Below are positions 33,394 to 41,369 of a stretch of 42,739 nt of DNA, one piece after another. The first letter of the stretch is position 1, and each line of letters opens with the position of its first letter. The notes beneath the pieces are model-generated. The model ran no database searches. It was not told the origin of the DNA and was given only the letters and a program-made list of their open reading frames with translations. The translations under genes and the position numbers were made by a program. This stretch comes from an uncultured Murdochiella sp. (GTDB lineage: Bacteria > Bacillota > Clostridia > Tissierellales > Peptoniphilaceae): the NCBI RefSeq assembly GCF_902488755.1, contig NZ_CABTXF010000007.1, forward strand, positions 1 through 42,739. The letters run 5' to 3'.

Positions 33394-34491
33394 ATGAAGA
33401 TCATGACCGTAGTGGGAGCTCGTCCGCAGTTTATCAAAGCGGCCGTCGTGTCCCGTAAAATTCGCCAACAACAGCAAGAGATTCTGGTGCATACGGGGCA
33501 GCATTATGATGCCAATATGTCGGATGTTTTTTTTACGGAGCTTTCAATTCCAAAGCCGGATTACAATCTCGGCGTAGGCAGCGGAAGCCATGCGCGCCAA
33601 ACTGCCGCTATGCTGACAGGAATTGAAGATCTTATTTTGAAAGAAAAGCCGGATGCCATGTTGGTTTATGGAGACACTAACTCCACTCTCGCTGCAGCGT
33701 TAGCCGCTTCGAAGCAATTGGTGCCGGTATATCACGTGGAGGCCGGTTTACGCTCCTTCAATCGTTCCATGCCGGAAGAGCAAAATCGTGTAGTAACCGA
33801 TCATCTCTCAACACTCTTATTTGCTCCAACGCAAACAGCTGTAGATAATCTGGCTCGGGAAGGACGGACAGAGGGCGTCTTTTCTGTTGGAGATGTGATG
33901 TGTGATGCGGTCTTGTTTTATACCTCTTCCATGGAAAAGAAAAATGCACAGGATATCTTTTCTTCCCTACGCGTGATTCGGGGTTCCGTTTCAGGAATGC
34001 GACATTGGATTCTTGCCACCATTCATCGCGCAGAAAATACCGATACGCCAGAAAAACTGCGAGAGATTTTAAAAGCGTTTGAGGCGTTTCCGGTTCCGGT
34101 CCTATTTCCGGCACATCCGCGGGTGCGAGAAGTTGCCGTGAAACTGAGTGAAGAGGAAGGCTTTCGCAATACTGTGCTGGTGGAGCCGGTCGGGTATTTG
34201 GAAATGCTATTTTTCACAAAATATGCGGACAAGGTGGTTACGGATTCCGGTGGTTTACAGAAAGAAGCGTACATCTTGCGTACGCCCTGCGTGACCGTAC
34301 GAGAACAGACCGAATGGGTGGAGACGCTGGGCGGAAACCTGAATATTCTTTCACGACCGATTGCTGCCGATATTGTGCAAAAAACAGTAGAAACGCAAGT
34401 TAATGAGGAGGCATATCGCTCTTATTACGGAAATGGAGATGCCGGCGATCGTATTGTAGAAATTGTATCGAACGGAGGAAGGATCAAATGA
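33394..34491 (+). CDS. wbpI: UDP-GlcNAc3NAcA 2-epimerase (WbpI type)
   Basis: A 365-aa non-hydrolysing UDP-GlcNAc 2-epimerase-fold enzyme. Visible family blocks: VVGARPQFIKA (residues 5-15), VHTGQHYDANMSDVFF, VYGDTNSTLAAALAASK, and HVEAGLRSFNRSMPEEQNR. The QFIKA, DTNSTLAAALAASK and SFNRSMPEE words fit the WbpI subgroup rather than WecB/MnaA, and wbpB, wbpD and wbpE types follow directly. It would give UDP-ManNAc3NAcA. The ATG at 33394 has GGAGG (33383-33387) 6 nt upstream; the in-frame ATG at 33370 is not preferred. It overlaps the next gene as ATGA. Confidence 0.88.
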   Translation: MKIMTVVGARPQFIKAAVVSRKIRQQQQEILVHTGQHYDANMSDVFFTELSIPKPDYNLGVGSGSHARQTAAMLTGIEDLILKEKPDAMLVYGDTNSTLAAALAASKQLVPVYHVEAGLRSFNRSMPEEQNRVVTDHLSTLLFAPTQTAVDNLAREGRTEGVFSVGDVMCDAVLFYTSSMEKKNAQDIFSSLRVIRGSVSGMRHWILATIHRAENTDTPEKLREILKAFEAFPVPVLFPAHPRVREVAVKLSEEEGFRNTVLVEPVGYLEMLFFTKYADKVVTDSGGLQKEAYILRTPCVTVREQTEWVETLGGNLNILSRPIAADIVQKTVETQVNEEAYRSYYGNGDAGDRIVEIVSNGGRIK

Positions 34492-35612
34492 ATTACGCCT
34501 TAATCGGCTGCGGACGGATTGCCATCAATCACGTGTACGCGGTGAAGAATAATGGTCTGCATTTTGTTGCGCTTTGCGATGTGCGCGAAGAGAAGATGGA
34601 TGCGCTCTTAACGCGCGGAGAATTGGATCCTGCCTCGGTGGCGCATTATACGGACTACAAGAAAATGCTGGAGGAACATCCGGAAATTGAGCTGGTTTCC
34701 ATTGCGACGGAAAGCGGCTATCATGCGGAAATTGCGTTGGAATGTATCCGTCGGGGTATCCACGTCATCATTGAAAAGCCTATGGCGATGTCGCTTGCCG
34801 ATGCCGACCGCATCATTGCGTTGGCAGAGGAAAAACACGTTAAAGTGGCAGCGTGCCACCAGAACCGGTTCAATGTCGCCATTCAGCATGTGCGAAAAGC
34901 GGTGGAGGAAGGGCGCTTCGGACGTCTCTCCCATGGAACTATTCATGTGCGCTGGAATCGCAATCGCGGGTATTATGAACAAGCTCCTTGGCGCGGCACA
35001 TGGGAAGAAGACGGCGGCGCATTGATGAACCAGTGCATTCATGGCATCGACCTGTTGCGCTGGATGCTGGGCGACGAAGTGGTAGAAGTCGTCGGACGCA
35101 CCCGTCAACAGTTCCACGACTACCTTGAAGCGGAAGATTTGGGAACGGCAATCGTCTCCTTCAAAAATGGCGCTATTGGCGTGATTGAGGGAACAACCAA
35201 TGTTTATCCCCAGAACTTAGAGGAATCCCTCTTTTTATTCGGCGAAACCGGTACGGTGAAGGTGGGTGGTAAATCCACTACCGATATCGAGGTGTGGAAT
35301 TTTGCTGACCACCGTCAAGAGGACGACGGGCTGGTCGGTATGAAAGAGCCCACGTCCAATATTTACGGAAACGGGCATACGATGCTCTTCCGGGATGTTA
35401 TCGAAGCCATTCGCGAAGATCGCGCGCCCTATGTCGATGCTTATGCCGGACGACGTGCGCTTGAATTGGTCTTAGCAATCTATAAGAGCCAAAAAACGGG
35501 AGAGGCGGTCAAGCTGCCCCTTACCGATTTTGCCTCCACGGACATGAAAGGCATGTTCGGGGAAGGCTCTTTGCAATACGATCCGAATGCGCCGGTGGTC
35601 GAAGCGAATTAA
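34488..35612 (+). CDS. wbpB: UDP-GlcNAcA 3-dehydrogenase (WbpB type, Gfo/Idh/MocA)
   Basis: A 374-aa NAD-dependent oxidoreductase that oxidises C3 of UDP-GlcNAcA. N-terminal Rossmann motif GCGRIAINH (near residues 7-15), the family EKPMAMS motif (near 96-102) with the nicotinamide-binding Lys, and the catalytic HGID block (near 183-186). The whole mid-protein segment (WRGTWEEDGGALMNQ) matches the WbpB/WlbA group. In that group NAD is recycled by 2-oxoglutarate while the product is passed to the aminotransferase, consistent with the adjacent WbpE type. Four-base overlap with the epimerase gene. Confidence 0.9.
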   Translation: MNYALIGCGRIAINHVYAVKNNGLHFVALCDVREEKMDALLTRGELDPASVAHYTDYKKMLEEHPEIELVSIATESGYHAEIALECIRRGIHVIIEKPMAMSLADADRIIALAEEKHVKVAACHQNRFNVAIQHVRKAVEEGRFGRLSHGTIHVRWNRNRGYYEQAPWRGTWEEDGGALMNQCIHGIDLLRWMLGDEVVEVVGRTRQQFHDYLEAEDLGTAIVSFKNGAIGVIEGTTNVYPQNLEESLFLFGETGTVKVGGKSTTDIEVWNFADHRQEDDGLVGMKEPTSNIYGNGHTMLFRDVIEAIREDRAPYVDAYAGRRALELVLAIYKSQKTGEAVKLPLTDFASTDMKGMFGEGSLQYDPNAPVVEAN

Positions 35613-35621
35613 GGAGAGCGT

Positions 35622-36212
35622 ATGCCCGACTATTTTGTTCACGAATCGAGTTATATCGACGAAGACGTCGAGATTGGCGAAGGGACGAAAATTTGGCACT
35701 TTTGTCATATTCAGTCCGGCGCGCGCATCGGTGAAAAATGCAGTTTCGGACAGAATGTCAACGTCGGAAACCGCGTGCAGGTGGGAAATCGTGTAAAAGT
35801 GCAAAACAATGTCTCGCTTTACGAAGGACTTCAGCTGGATGACGATGTATTTTGCGGCCCATCCTGCGTGTTTACGAATGATTTGAATCCGCGTGCGGCA
35901 TATCCAAAGGGGAGCGCCGGTTATCATCCGACGCATCTCGAAAAGGGCGTTACGTTGGGAGCGAATTGTACCGTGGTTTGCGGTCATACCTTGCACACCC
36001 AAGCCATGGTTGCGGCAGGTGCGGTGGTAACCAAAGATGTGCCTGCTCATGCGCTGGTGGCAGGCGTTCCGGCAAAACGCATCGGCTGGGCGTGTACCTG
36101 CGGACATATTTTCTACGATACCGATTTGGATGAACAGGCCAGGTACCGTTGCCCGGAATGCGAAAGGCTTCTGGAGCAGGATGGCGAAGGATTAAAAGAA
36201 ATACAGGCATGA
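35622..36212 (+). CDS. wbpD: UDP-GlcNAc3NA N-acetyltransferase (WbpD type) with Cys4 tail
   Basis: A 196-aa left-handed beta-helix acetyltransferase: hexapeptide repeats across residues about 10-155 (for example IGEKCSFGQNVNVGNRVQVG), with FTNDLNPR and GAGAVVTKDVP-like blocks of the WbpD/WlbB family. It uses acetyl-CoA to acetylate the 3-amino group. The last 35 residues contain Cys158, Cys160, Cys177 and Cys180 in a CTCG...CPEC arrangement like a small zinc ribbon, an appendage known in some but not all members. AAGGAGA precedes the ATG. It lies between the 3-dehydrogenase and the aminotransferase genes. Confidence 0.9.
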   Translation: MPDYFVHESSYIDEDVEIGEGTKIWHFCHIQSGARIGEKCSFGQNVNVGNRVQVGNRVKVQNNVSLYEGLQLDDDVFCGPSCVFTNDLNPRAAYPKGSAGYHPTHLEKGVTLGANCTVVCGHTLHTQAMVAAGAVVTKDVPAHALVAGVPAKRIGWACTCGHIFYDTDLDEQARYRCPECERLLEQDGEGLKEIQA

Positions 36213-36222
36213 GGAGGAATCC

Positions 36223-37365
36223 ATGCAATTCATTGATTTAGGGCGGCAATACGAATCCGCAAAAGAACGCATTGATAAGGCGATTCACGACGTGGTGAAT
36301 GAACGCCATTTTATTATGGGACCGCAGGTGGAAGAGCTGGAAAAACGTCTTGCCGCCTATGTCGGACGCAAGTACTGTCTGACGTGTTCCAGCGGAACCA
36401 GTGCCCTTTATATTCCCCTTCTTGCGTATGACGTACAACCGGAGGATGCGGTATTTGTTTCGAGCTTTACGTATTTCGCTTCCGCGGAAACCATTCGTCT
36501 CGCCGGAGCTACGCCCGTCTTTATCGATTCGGATGAAACCTATTTGATGGATCCGGATAAACTGGAAGAAGCCATTCAAAAAACAATCGCGGAGGGAAAA
36601 TTGCGTCCGCGCGGTATCATGACGGTGGATCTCTTCGGTTTGCCGTGCGATTACCCTCGCATCGAGGCGATTGCTCAAAAATACGACTTGTTTTTGTTAA
36701 CGGACGATGCGCAGGCGTTTGGCGGCACGTTGGATGGCAAACAGAGTTGTGCGTTCGGCGACGTGTCGGCGACATCCTTTTTTCCGGCAAAACCGCTGGG
36801 ATGCTACGGCGACGGCGGCGCCATCTTTACCGACGATGAAGAGCTCTATACACTGATGCACTCGCTGCGTGTCCATGGACATGGCGCTTCCAAATACGAC
36901 AATGTGCGTATTGGAATCAATGCGCGTTTAGATACCCTGCAAGCGGCGATATTGCTGGTCAAATTGGATCTTTTCGACGAGGAAGTCAAAAAGAAGAACG
37001 AGCTGCGCGAACGGTACGACGAGGTATTAAAAGATACCTTCTCTACGCCGATTATCCCCAAGGGACGCACCACCTCGCTTGCCCAATATACCATCCTGAC
37101 CGAAAGTGCAGAAGAACGGGAATTCTTGCTGCAGGAAATGCCGAAGAATGGTGTGCCGGTGATGGTGTATTACCAGATTCCCATGCACGAACAGCGCGCA
37201 TTTACGGAGTTAGGATATGCGCCGGAAGATTTGCCGGTGTGCCATTCACAAAGCCAGCGCGTGTTAAGTCTTCCCATGCATGCCTATATGACGGACGAAG
37301 AATTTGAACAGATTACCTCTACGTTGCTTCGCCTGACGAAGGAAATTCGTGCCAAGCGCGCGTAA
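36223..37365 (+). CDS. wbpE: UDP-GlcNAc3NA aminotransferase (WbpE type)
   Basis: A 380-aa PLP-dependent DegT/DnrJ/EryC1 aminotransferase placing an amino group on C3. It starts FIDLGRQYE, typical of the WbpE/WlbC group. The PLP lysine is Lys190 in SFFPAKPLGCYGDGG, and DDAQAFGG provides the ring-stacking and Asp contacts. With its neighbours it completes steps 3-4 of the UDP-ManNAc3NAcA route, so glutamate is the expected donor. Length is normal and RBS AGGAGG lies before the ATG. Only 12 bp separate it from the CapD-like gene. Confidence 0.92.
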   Translation: MQFIDLGRQYESAKERIDKAIHDVVNERHFIMGPQVEELEKRLAAYVGRKYCLTCSSGTSALYIPLLAYDVQPEDAVFVSSFTYFASAETIRLAGATPVFIDSDETYLMDPDKLEEAIQKTIAEGKLRPRGIMTVDLFGLPCDYPRIEAIAQKYDLFLLTDDAQAFGGTLDGKQSCAFGDVSATSFFPAKPLGCYGDGGAIFTDDEELYTLMHSLRVHGHGASKYDNVRIGINARLDTLQAAILLVKLDLFDEEVKKKNELRERYDEVLKDTFSTPIIPKGRTTSLAQYTILTESAEEREFLLQEMPKNGVPVMVYYQIPMHEQRAFTELGYAPEDLPVCHSQSQRVLSLPMHAYMTDEEFEQITSTLLRLTKEIRAKRA

Positions 37366-37377
37366 CAAGGAGAACGC

Positions 37378-39351
37378 ATGAAAGTGAAACCGATAAGTAC
37401 TTTTTCCTGGCGGCGGCTGGCAGCCATCGTATTGGATATTTTGTTTATTAATATCGCTTATTTTGGCTCGATGTGGATACGCTTTGATTTTCGCTACAGT
37501 CTCATTCCGTATCAACTGAGTACCGAGCTGATCAAGTTGGCGCCGCTCTTTACGGTATTGGCGCTTGCTCTGTACTGGGTGTTCAAGCTGTATCAATCGT
37601 TGGCAGCGTATGTCGGCTTTCCGGAAATCGTGCGCAGCTTTTTGGCGAATCTCCTTTTTGTTTTCGTGCAATTCGCCACCATGCGTCTCACCCTCGACGG
37701 GATTTGGATTCCGAAAGGTTTCTATCTGATTGAGTTTTTCCTGCTGTTTACCGGGGTAACCGCGCATCGCTTTTTGTACCGTTTCCAGCAGCTCATGGAG
37801 CGTACCTTGCAAAAAACAGTCAATGACGACAACAGCATACCGACGCTTATCGTGGGTGCCGGAGAAGCCGGACGCACGCTGATTCATGAAATGAATGTCT
37901 CCGAGAAGGTACGAAACAATGTGGTTGCGCTCATCGACGATGATGCGACAAAGCATGGTCGCACGATTGAGGGAGTCAAAATTTATGGCGGTCGGGAGCA
38001 GATTGAAGAGGTCGTTCACCAGTTCGGTATTCAAGAAATTATTGTGGCGCTGCCATCCGCTTCGCGCCAGCAGCAGCGTGAGATTCTCGAAATATGTCAG
38101 CGTACAGAAGCCAAAATGAAGATTGTTCCGGGCATCTACCAGATTATTACTGGTGAAGTATCGGTCAGCAAGGTGCGAGACGTATCTTTGGATGACTTGT
38201 TGGGACGAGAAGCCATTCAGATCAATACGTATGAAGTGGCAAACTACCTCCAGGGAAAATGCGTTTTGGTTACCGGCGGTGGCGGAACGATTGGCAGCGA
38301 GCTTTGTCGTCAGATTGCCCGTTTTCAGCCGAAACAGATTATTATTCTCGATGTGAACGAGAACGGCTCCTATGATGTGCAAATGGAGATTAAACGCCAT
38401 CATCCGGAAGTCGATGTACGCATTCTGATTGGCTCTATTCGGGACAAAAAACGACTGGAAGATATTTTCGCTACGTATCGTCCGGAGATGGTGTTCCATG
38501 CGGCGGCGCATAAGCACGTACATTTGATGGAAGCCTCGCCCCATGAATCCATCAAGAACAATGTTATCGGCACGCGCAATGTTGCTTGGGCGGCGGATCG
38601 ATACGGCGTAAAGCGTTTTGTGTTGATTTCTACCGATAAGGCGGTGAATCCGACGAGTATTTACGGCGCAGGCAAGCGCATTTGCGAGATGATTATTCAA
38701 GCCTATGCGGATCGCTCGAAGACAGATTTTGTTGCCGTTCGCTTCGGAAACGTTCTGGGCTCCAGTGGCTCTGTCATTCCGTTGTTCAAAAAAGAAATTC
38801 AGGAGGGCGGGCCGGTTACGGTCACGCATCCCGACATTGTCCGTTTCTTTATGACCATTCCGGAGGCGGTTTCACTGGTTCTGCAGGCGAGCTGTTTTGC
38901 AAAGGGCGGTGAGATTTTTGTATTGGATATGGGCGAACCGGTGCGCATTTTGGATATGGCGAAAAAACTGATTCGTTTATCGGGATACAAAGTCGGAGAA
39001 GACATCGAAATTGTCTTTACCGGATTGCGTCCGGGCGAGAAGCTCTATGAAGAAGTGCTGATGAGTGAAGAGGGACTGCACGAAACCAAGAATCGTCGCA
39101 TCCGCGTGGCAGAGCCGTTGCGTTTTGACCGCGACCGTTTTGAGGAGCAATTGGACGGTCTCGAAGCGCTTATGGCGGATGAACGAACGAATGTCTACGA
39201 TCCCGTCGCAGAGATGGTGGATACGTTTAAGGTTCCCGTCGAAGGCATCCCCATCGACTACAAGGAGTACCAAGAAGAGGGGAAAGAAGCGCTGGAAAAG
39301 CGAGTGCGGGAAGAAACACACAAGTACGATCACCTGCCGGAACAGGAGTAG
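37378..39351 (+). CDS. Membrane-bound UDP-GlcNAc 4,6-dehydratase (PglF/WbpM/CapD-like)
   Basis: A 657-aa protein with four N-terminal membrane helices (residues about 10-135), a first Rossmann-like CoA-binding domain (IVGAGEAGRTL near 159-169), then an SDR dehydratase domain with VTGGGGTIGSELCRQI (297-312). It converts UDP-GlcNAc to a UDP-4-keto-6-deoxy sugar. In most long family members the segment reads NPTNVMGATKR with Met in place of the SDR Tyr; here it is NPTSIYGAGKR, with Tyr429 and Lys433. The last 70 residues are a charged tail. The next two genes (aminotransferase, phosphoglycosyl transferase) suggest that its product becomes a 4-amino-trideoxy sugar. Confidence 0.92.
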   Translation: MKVKPISTFSWRRLAAIVLDILFINIAYFGSMWIRFDFRYSLIPYQLSTELIKLAPLFTVLALALYWVFKLYQSLAAYVGFPEIVRSFLANLLFVFVQFATMRLTLDGIWIPKGFYLIEFFLLFTGVTAHRFLYRFQQLMERTLQKTVNDDNSIPTLIVGAGEAGRTLIHEMNVSEKVRNNVVALIDDDATKHGRTIEGVKIYGGREQIEEVVHQFGIQEIIVALPSASRQQQREILEICQRTEAKMKIVPGIYQIITGEVSVSKVRDVSLDDLLGREAIQINTYEVANYLQGKCVLVTGGGGTIGSELCRQIARFQPKQIIILDVNENGSYDVQMEIKRHHPEVDVRILIGSIRDKKRLEDIFATYRPEMVFHAAAHKHVHLMEASPHESIKNNVIGTRNVAWAADRYGVKRFVLISTDKAVNPTSIYGAGKRICEMIIQAYADRSKTDFVAVRFGNVLGSSGSVIPLFKKEIQEGGPVTVTHPDIVRFFMTIPEAVSLVLQASCFAKGGEIFVLDMGEPVRILDMAKKLIRLSGYKVGEDIEIVFTGLRPGEKLYEEVLMSEEGLHETKNRRIRVAEPLRFDRDRFEEQLDGLEALMADERTNVYDPVAEMVDTFKVPVEGIPIDYKEYQEEGKEALEKRVREETHKYDHLPEQE

Positions 39352-39444
39352 TTTGTTGTCCACATAGGGAAAGAAACGAGCATTCTTAACACCGGGAGGC
39401 AACATTTCACCGTTGTCCACGTAAGGGGCAGAAAAGAGGAATAT
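39352..39444 (+). repeat. 93-bp spacer with a direct repeat
   Basis: GTTGTCCACATAGGG (39355-39369) recurs as GTTGTCCACGTAAGGG (39412-39427), each followed by a purine-rich GAAA stretch. It is the longest gap among the 3' genes of the locus. No clear terminator or promoter is seen in it. Confidence 0.5.
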
Positions 39445-40665
39445 ATGGAGCAAACAAAGAAAATACCTTTCTCTCCGCCGGATATTCGGGAAGAGGACAT
39501 CGAAGAGGTCATCAAGGCGCTTCGATCGGGATGGATTACCACCGGTCCGGTGACGAAAGACTTTGAACATAAGCTGGAAGCCTATACCGGTGCAGAGCGT
39601 GCGGTGGCGTTAAATTCTGCGACGGCGGCTTTAGAGTTAACGCTTCGCGTGTTAGGCATTGGTTCCGGCGACGAGGTGATTGTTCCTGCCTACACCTATA
39701 CGGCGACGGCATCGGTTGTAGCGCATGTCGGCGCAACGATCAAGATGGTGGATTGTTTGCCGGATTCCATTTTTATGAACCCGGAAGGCATTGCCGCTGC
39801 TGTCACTTCGCGCACGAAAGCCATTATCAGCGTCGATTTAGCAGGCATTATTGCAGACTATGATGCGGTCTATCGCATTGTCGAAGACAAGAAAGCGTTG
39901 TTTGTGCCTTCTTCACCGAGACAGGAAGCGCTGGGACGCATTGCGGTCATCGCCGACGCAGCGCATTCGTTAGGCGCACGTCAGGGGGATAAACGTGCCG
40001 GAGCCATTGCGGATTTTACGTGTTTTTCGTTTCATGCGGTCAAGAATTTAACGACGGCGGAAGGCGGTGCGCTCGTTTGGCGAAAAGGTCTGCCCTTTGC
40101 CACGGAAGAACTGTATCACGACCTTCAGCTGTGGAGCCTTCACGGGCAAAACAAGGATGCGCTGGCAAAAGAAAAATTGGGCGCATGGGAATATGACATT
40201 GTTATGCCCGGCTATAAATGCAATATGCCGGATACCTTAGCGGCGTTAGGCGTTTCTCAGTTAGCTCGTTATGAAGAATTGATGGCTCGTCGTCACGAGT
40301 TGGTTTCCCGTTATCACGAAGCCTTTGTCACGGAAATGGGCTGTCTTGATTTGGCACATACCGGTGCGAATCATCGCTCCAGCGCACATCTTTATCTGTT
40401 GCGCTTGCCCGGCTTTGGCGTAGAGGAGCGCAACACCTTTATCCAGAAAATGGCGGAATATGGCGTGGCAACCAATGTCCACTTTAAGCCGCTTCCGCGC
40501 ATGAGCGCCTACCGCAATCTCGGTTTTTCCATCGCGGATTTCCCTCATGCAGACACCCTTTATCAGAATGAGATTACTATTCCACTGAACACCGTGCTGA
40601 CAGATGCGGATGTGGAATACGTGATCGATGTGTTTCGTCGGGTAAACGACACCATGCGTAAATAA
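39445..40665 (+). CDS. DegT/DnrJ/EryC1 aminotransferase for a 4-keto sugar (PglE/WcfR-like)
   Basis: A 406-aa PLP-dependent sugar aminotransferase. The PLP lysine is Lys200 in FHAVKNLTTAEGG, with the preceding DAAHSLGA block. The N-terminus FSPPDIREEDIEEV is the usual start of capsule and pilin C4-aminotransferases. Placed between the 4,6-dehydratase and the initiating transferase, it most likely aminates the 4-keto sugar to UDP-2-acetamido-4-amino-2,4,6-trideoxyhexose. Galacto (AATGal) or gluco configuration cannot be told from sequence. No PglD-type acetyltransferase for this amine is nearby, so the amine may stay free. Confidence 0.88.
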   Translation: MEQTKKIPFSPPDIREEDIEEVIKALRSGWITTGPVTKDFEHKLEAYTGAERAVALNSATAALELTLRVLGIGSGDEVIVPAYTYTATASVVAHVGATIKMVDCLPDSIFMNPEGIAAAVTSRTKAIISVDLAGIIADYDAVYRIVEDKKALFVPSSPRQEALGRIAVIADAAHSLGARQGDKRAGAIADFTCFSFHAVKNLTTAEGGALVWRKGLPFATEELYHDLQLWSLHGQNKDALAKEKLGAWEYDIVMPGYKCNMPDTLAALGVSQLARYEELMARRHELVSRYHEAFVTEMGCLDLAHTGANHRSSAHLYLLRLPGFGVEERNTFIQKMAEYGVATNVHFKPLPRMSAYRNLGFSIADFPHADTLYQNEITIPLNTVLTDADVEYVIDVFRRVNDTMRK

Positions 40666-40682
40666 CAGTAAGAAACGAGACC

Positions 40683-41369
40683 ATGAGAGTAAAACCTTTT
40701 GCGGCGCTTCCTCCGGTATTTCAACAGGAAGAAGTGCGCCCCTATTATGACCTTTTAGCGAAAAAACAATTCCAGCTGGTGCTGAAGCGCATTTTGGATG
40801 TGCTGATGGCGCTGGTTCTTTGCTTGCTGCTTTCGCCATTCCTGCTGGTTACCGCTTTAGCAATCAAACTGGATTCGCCGGGACCTGTGCTGTACCGACA
40901 GGAGCGCGTGACACAGTACGGTCGCCATTTTTATATCTATAAATTTCGCACCATGGTTGCCAATGCGGATAAAATCGGAGCCGCCGTCACCAAAAGTGAC
41001 GATGTGCGCATTACCCGTGTCGGCAAGGTGCTTCGCCGGCTGCATTTTGATGAATTTTCACAACTCTTTAATGTCCTTCGGGGCGACATGACCTTTGTTG
41101 GCGTTCGTCCGGAAGTACCGAAATTTGTTGCTCGATATACGCCTGAAATGTGGGCGACTTTGCTGTTGCCAGCTGGGCTCACCTCGCGCTGCAGCATTGC
41201 CTATCGCAACGAAAACGACAAGTTAGAAGGCGTTGAGGACCCCGAAAAGGTCTATATAGAAGAAATTCTGCCGGATAAAATGCGTATCAATTTGCGTGAG
41301 ATGCGTCATTTTTCCCTCGTACGAGAAGCAAAAGTTTTGTTTGACACCATCCTTTGCGCGTTTCATTGA
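40683..41369 (+). CDS. Initiating phosphoglycosyl transferase (PglC/WcfS/WbaP C-domain type)
   Basis: A 228-aa small monotopic phosphoglycosyl transferase that loads the first sugar-1-phosphate onto undecaprenyl phosphate. The re-entrant membrane helix is at about residues 38-62 (SPFLLVTALAIKLDSPGP), YKFRTM follows, and the catalytic Asp123-Glu124 pair lies in FDEFSQLFNVLRGDM. The usual PRP motif reads VRP (GVRPEVP), a variant also seen elsewhere. As the last intact gene of the locus, next to the 4-amino-sugar genes, it probably uses that sugar as substrate. The C-terminus runs into a surface-protein remnant immediately after the stop. Confidence 0.93.
   Translation: MRVKPFAALPPVFQQEEVRPYYDLLAKKQFQLVLKRILDVLMALVLCLLLSPFLLVTALAIKLDSPGPVLYRQERVTQYGRHFYIYKFRTMVANADKIGAAVTKSDDVRITRVGKVLRRLHFDEFSQLFNVLRGDMTFVGVRPEVPKFVARYTPEMWATLLLPAGLTSRCSIAYRNENDKLEGVEDPEKVYIEEILPDKMRINLREMRHFSLVREAKVLFDTILCAFH

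Noticed and set aside
33394..34491. Plain UDP-GlcNAc 2-epimerase (WecB/MnaA)
   Set aside because: Sequence words and the adjoining wbpB-, wbpD- and wbpE-type genes fit WbpI better, although the two groups share the fold.
37264..38829. 521-codon open frame on the - strand opposite the dehydratase gene
   Set aside because: It is a shadow of wbpE and the 4,6-dehydratase gene, with no ribosome binding site and no recognisable domain; both + strand genes have clear motifs.
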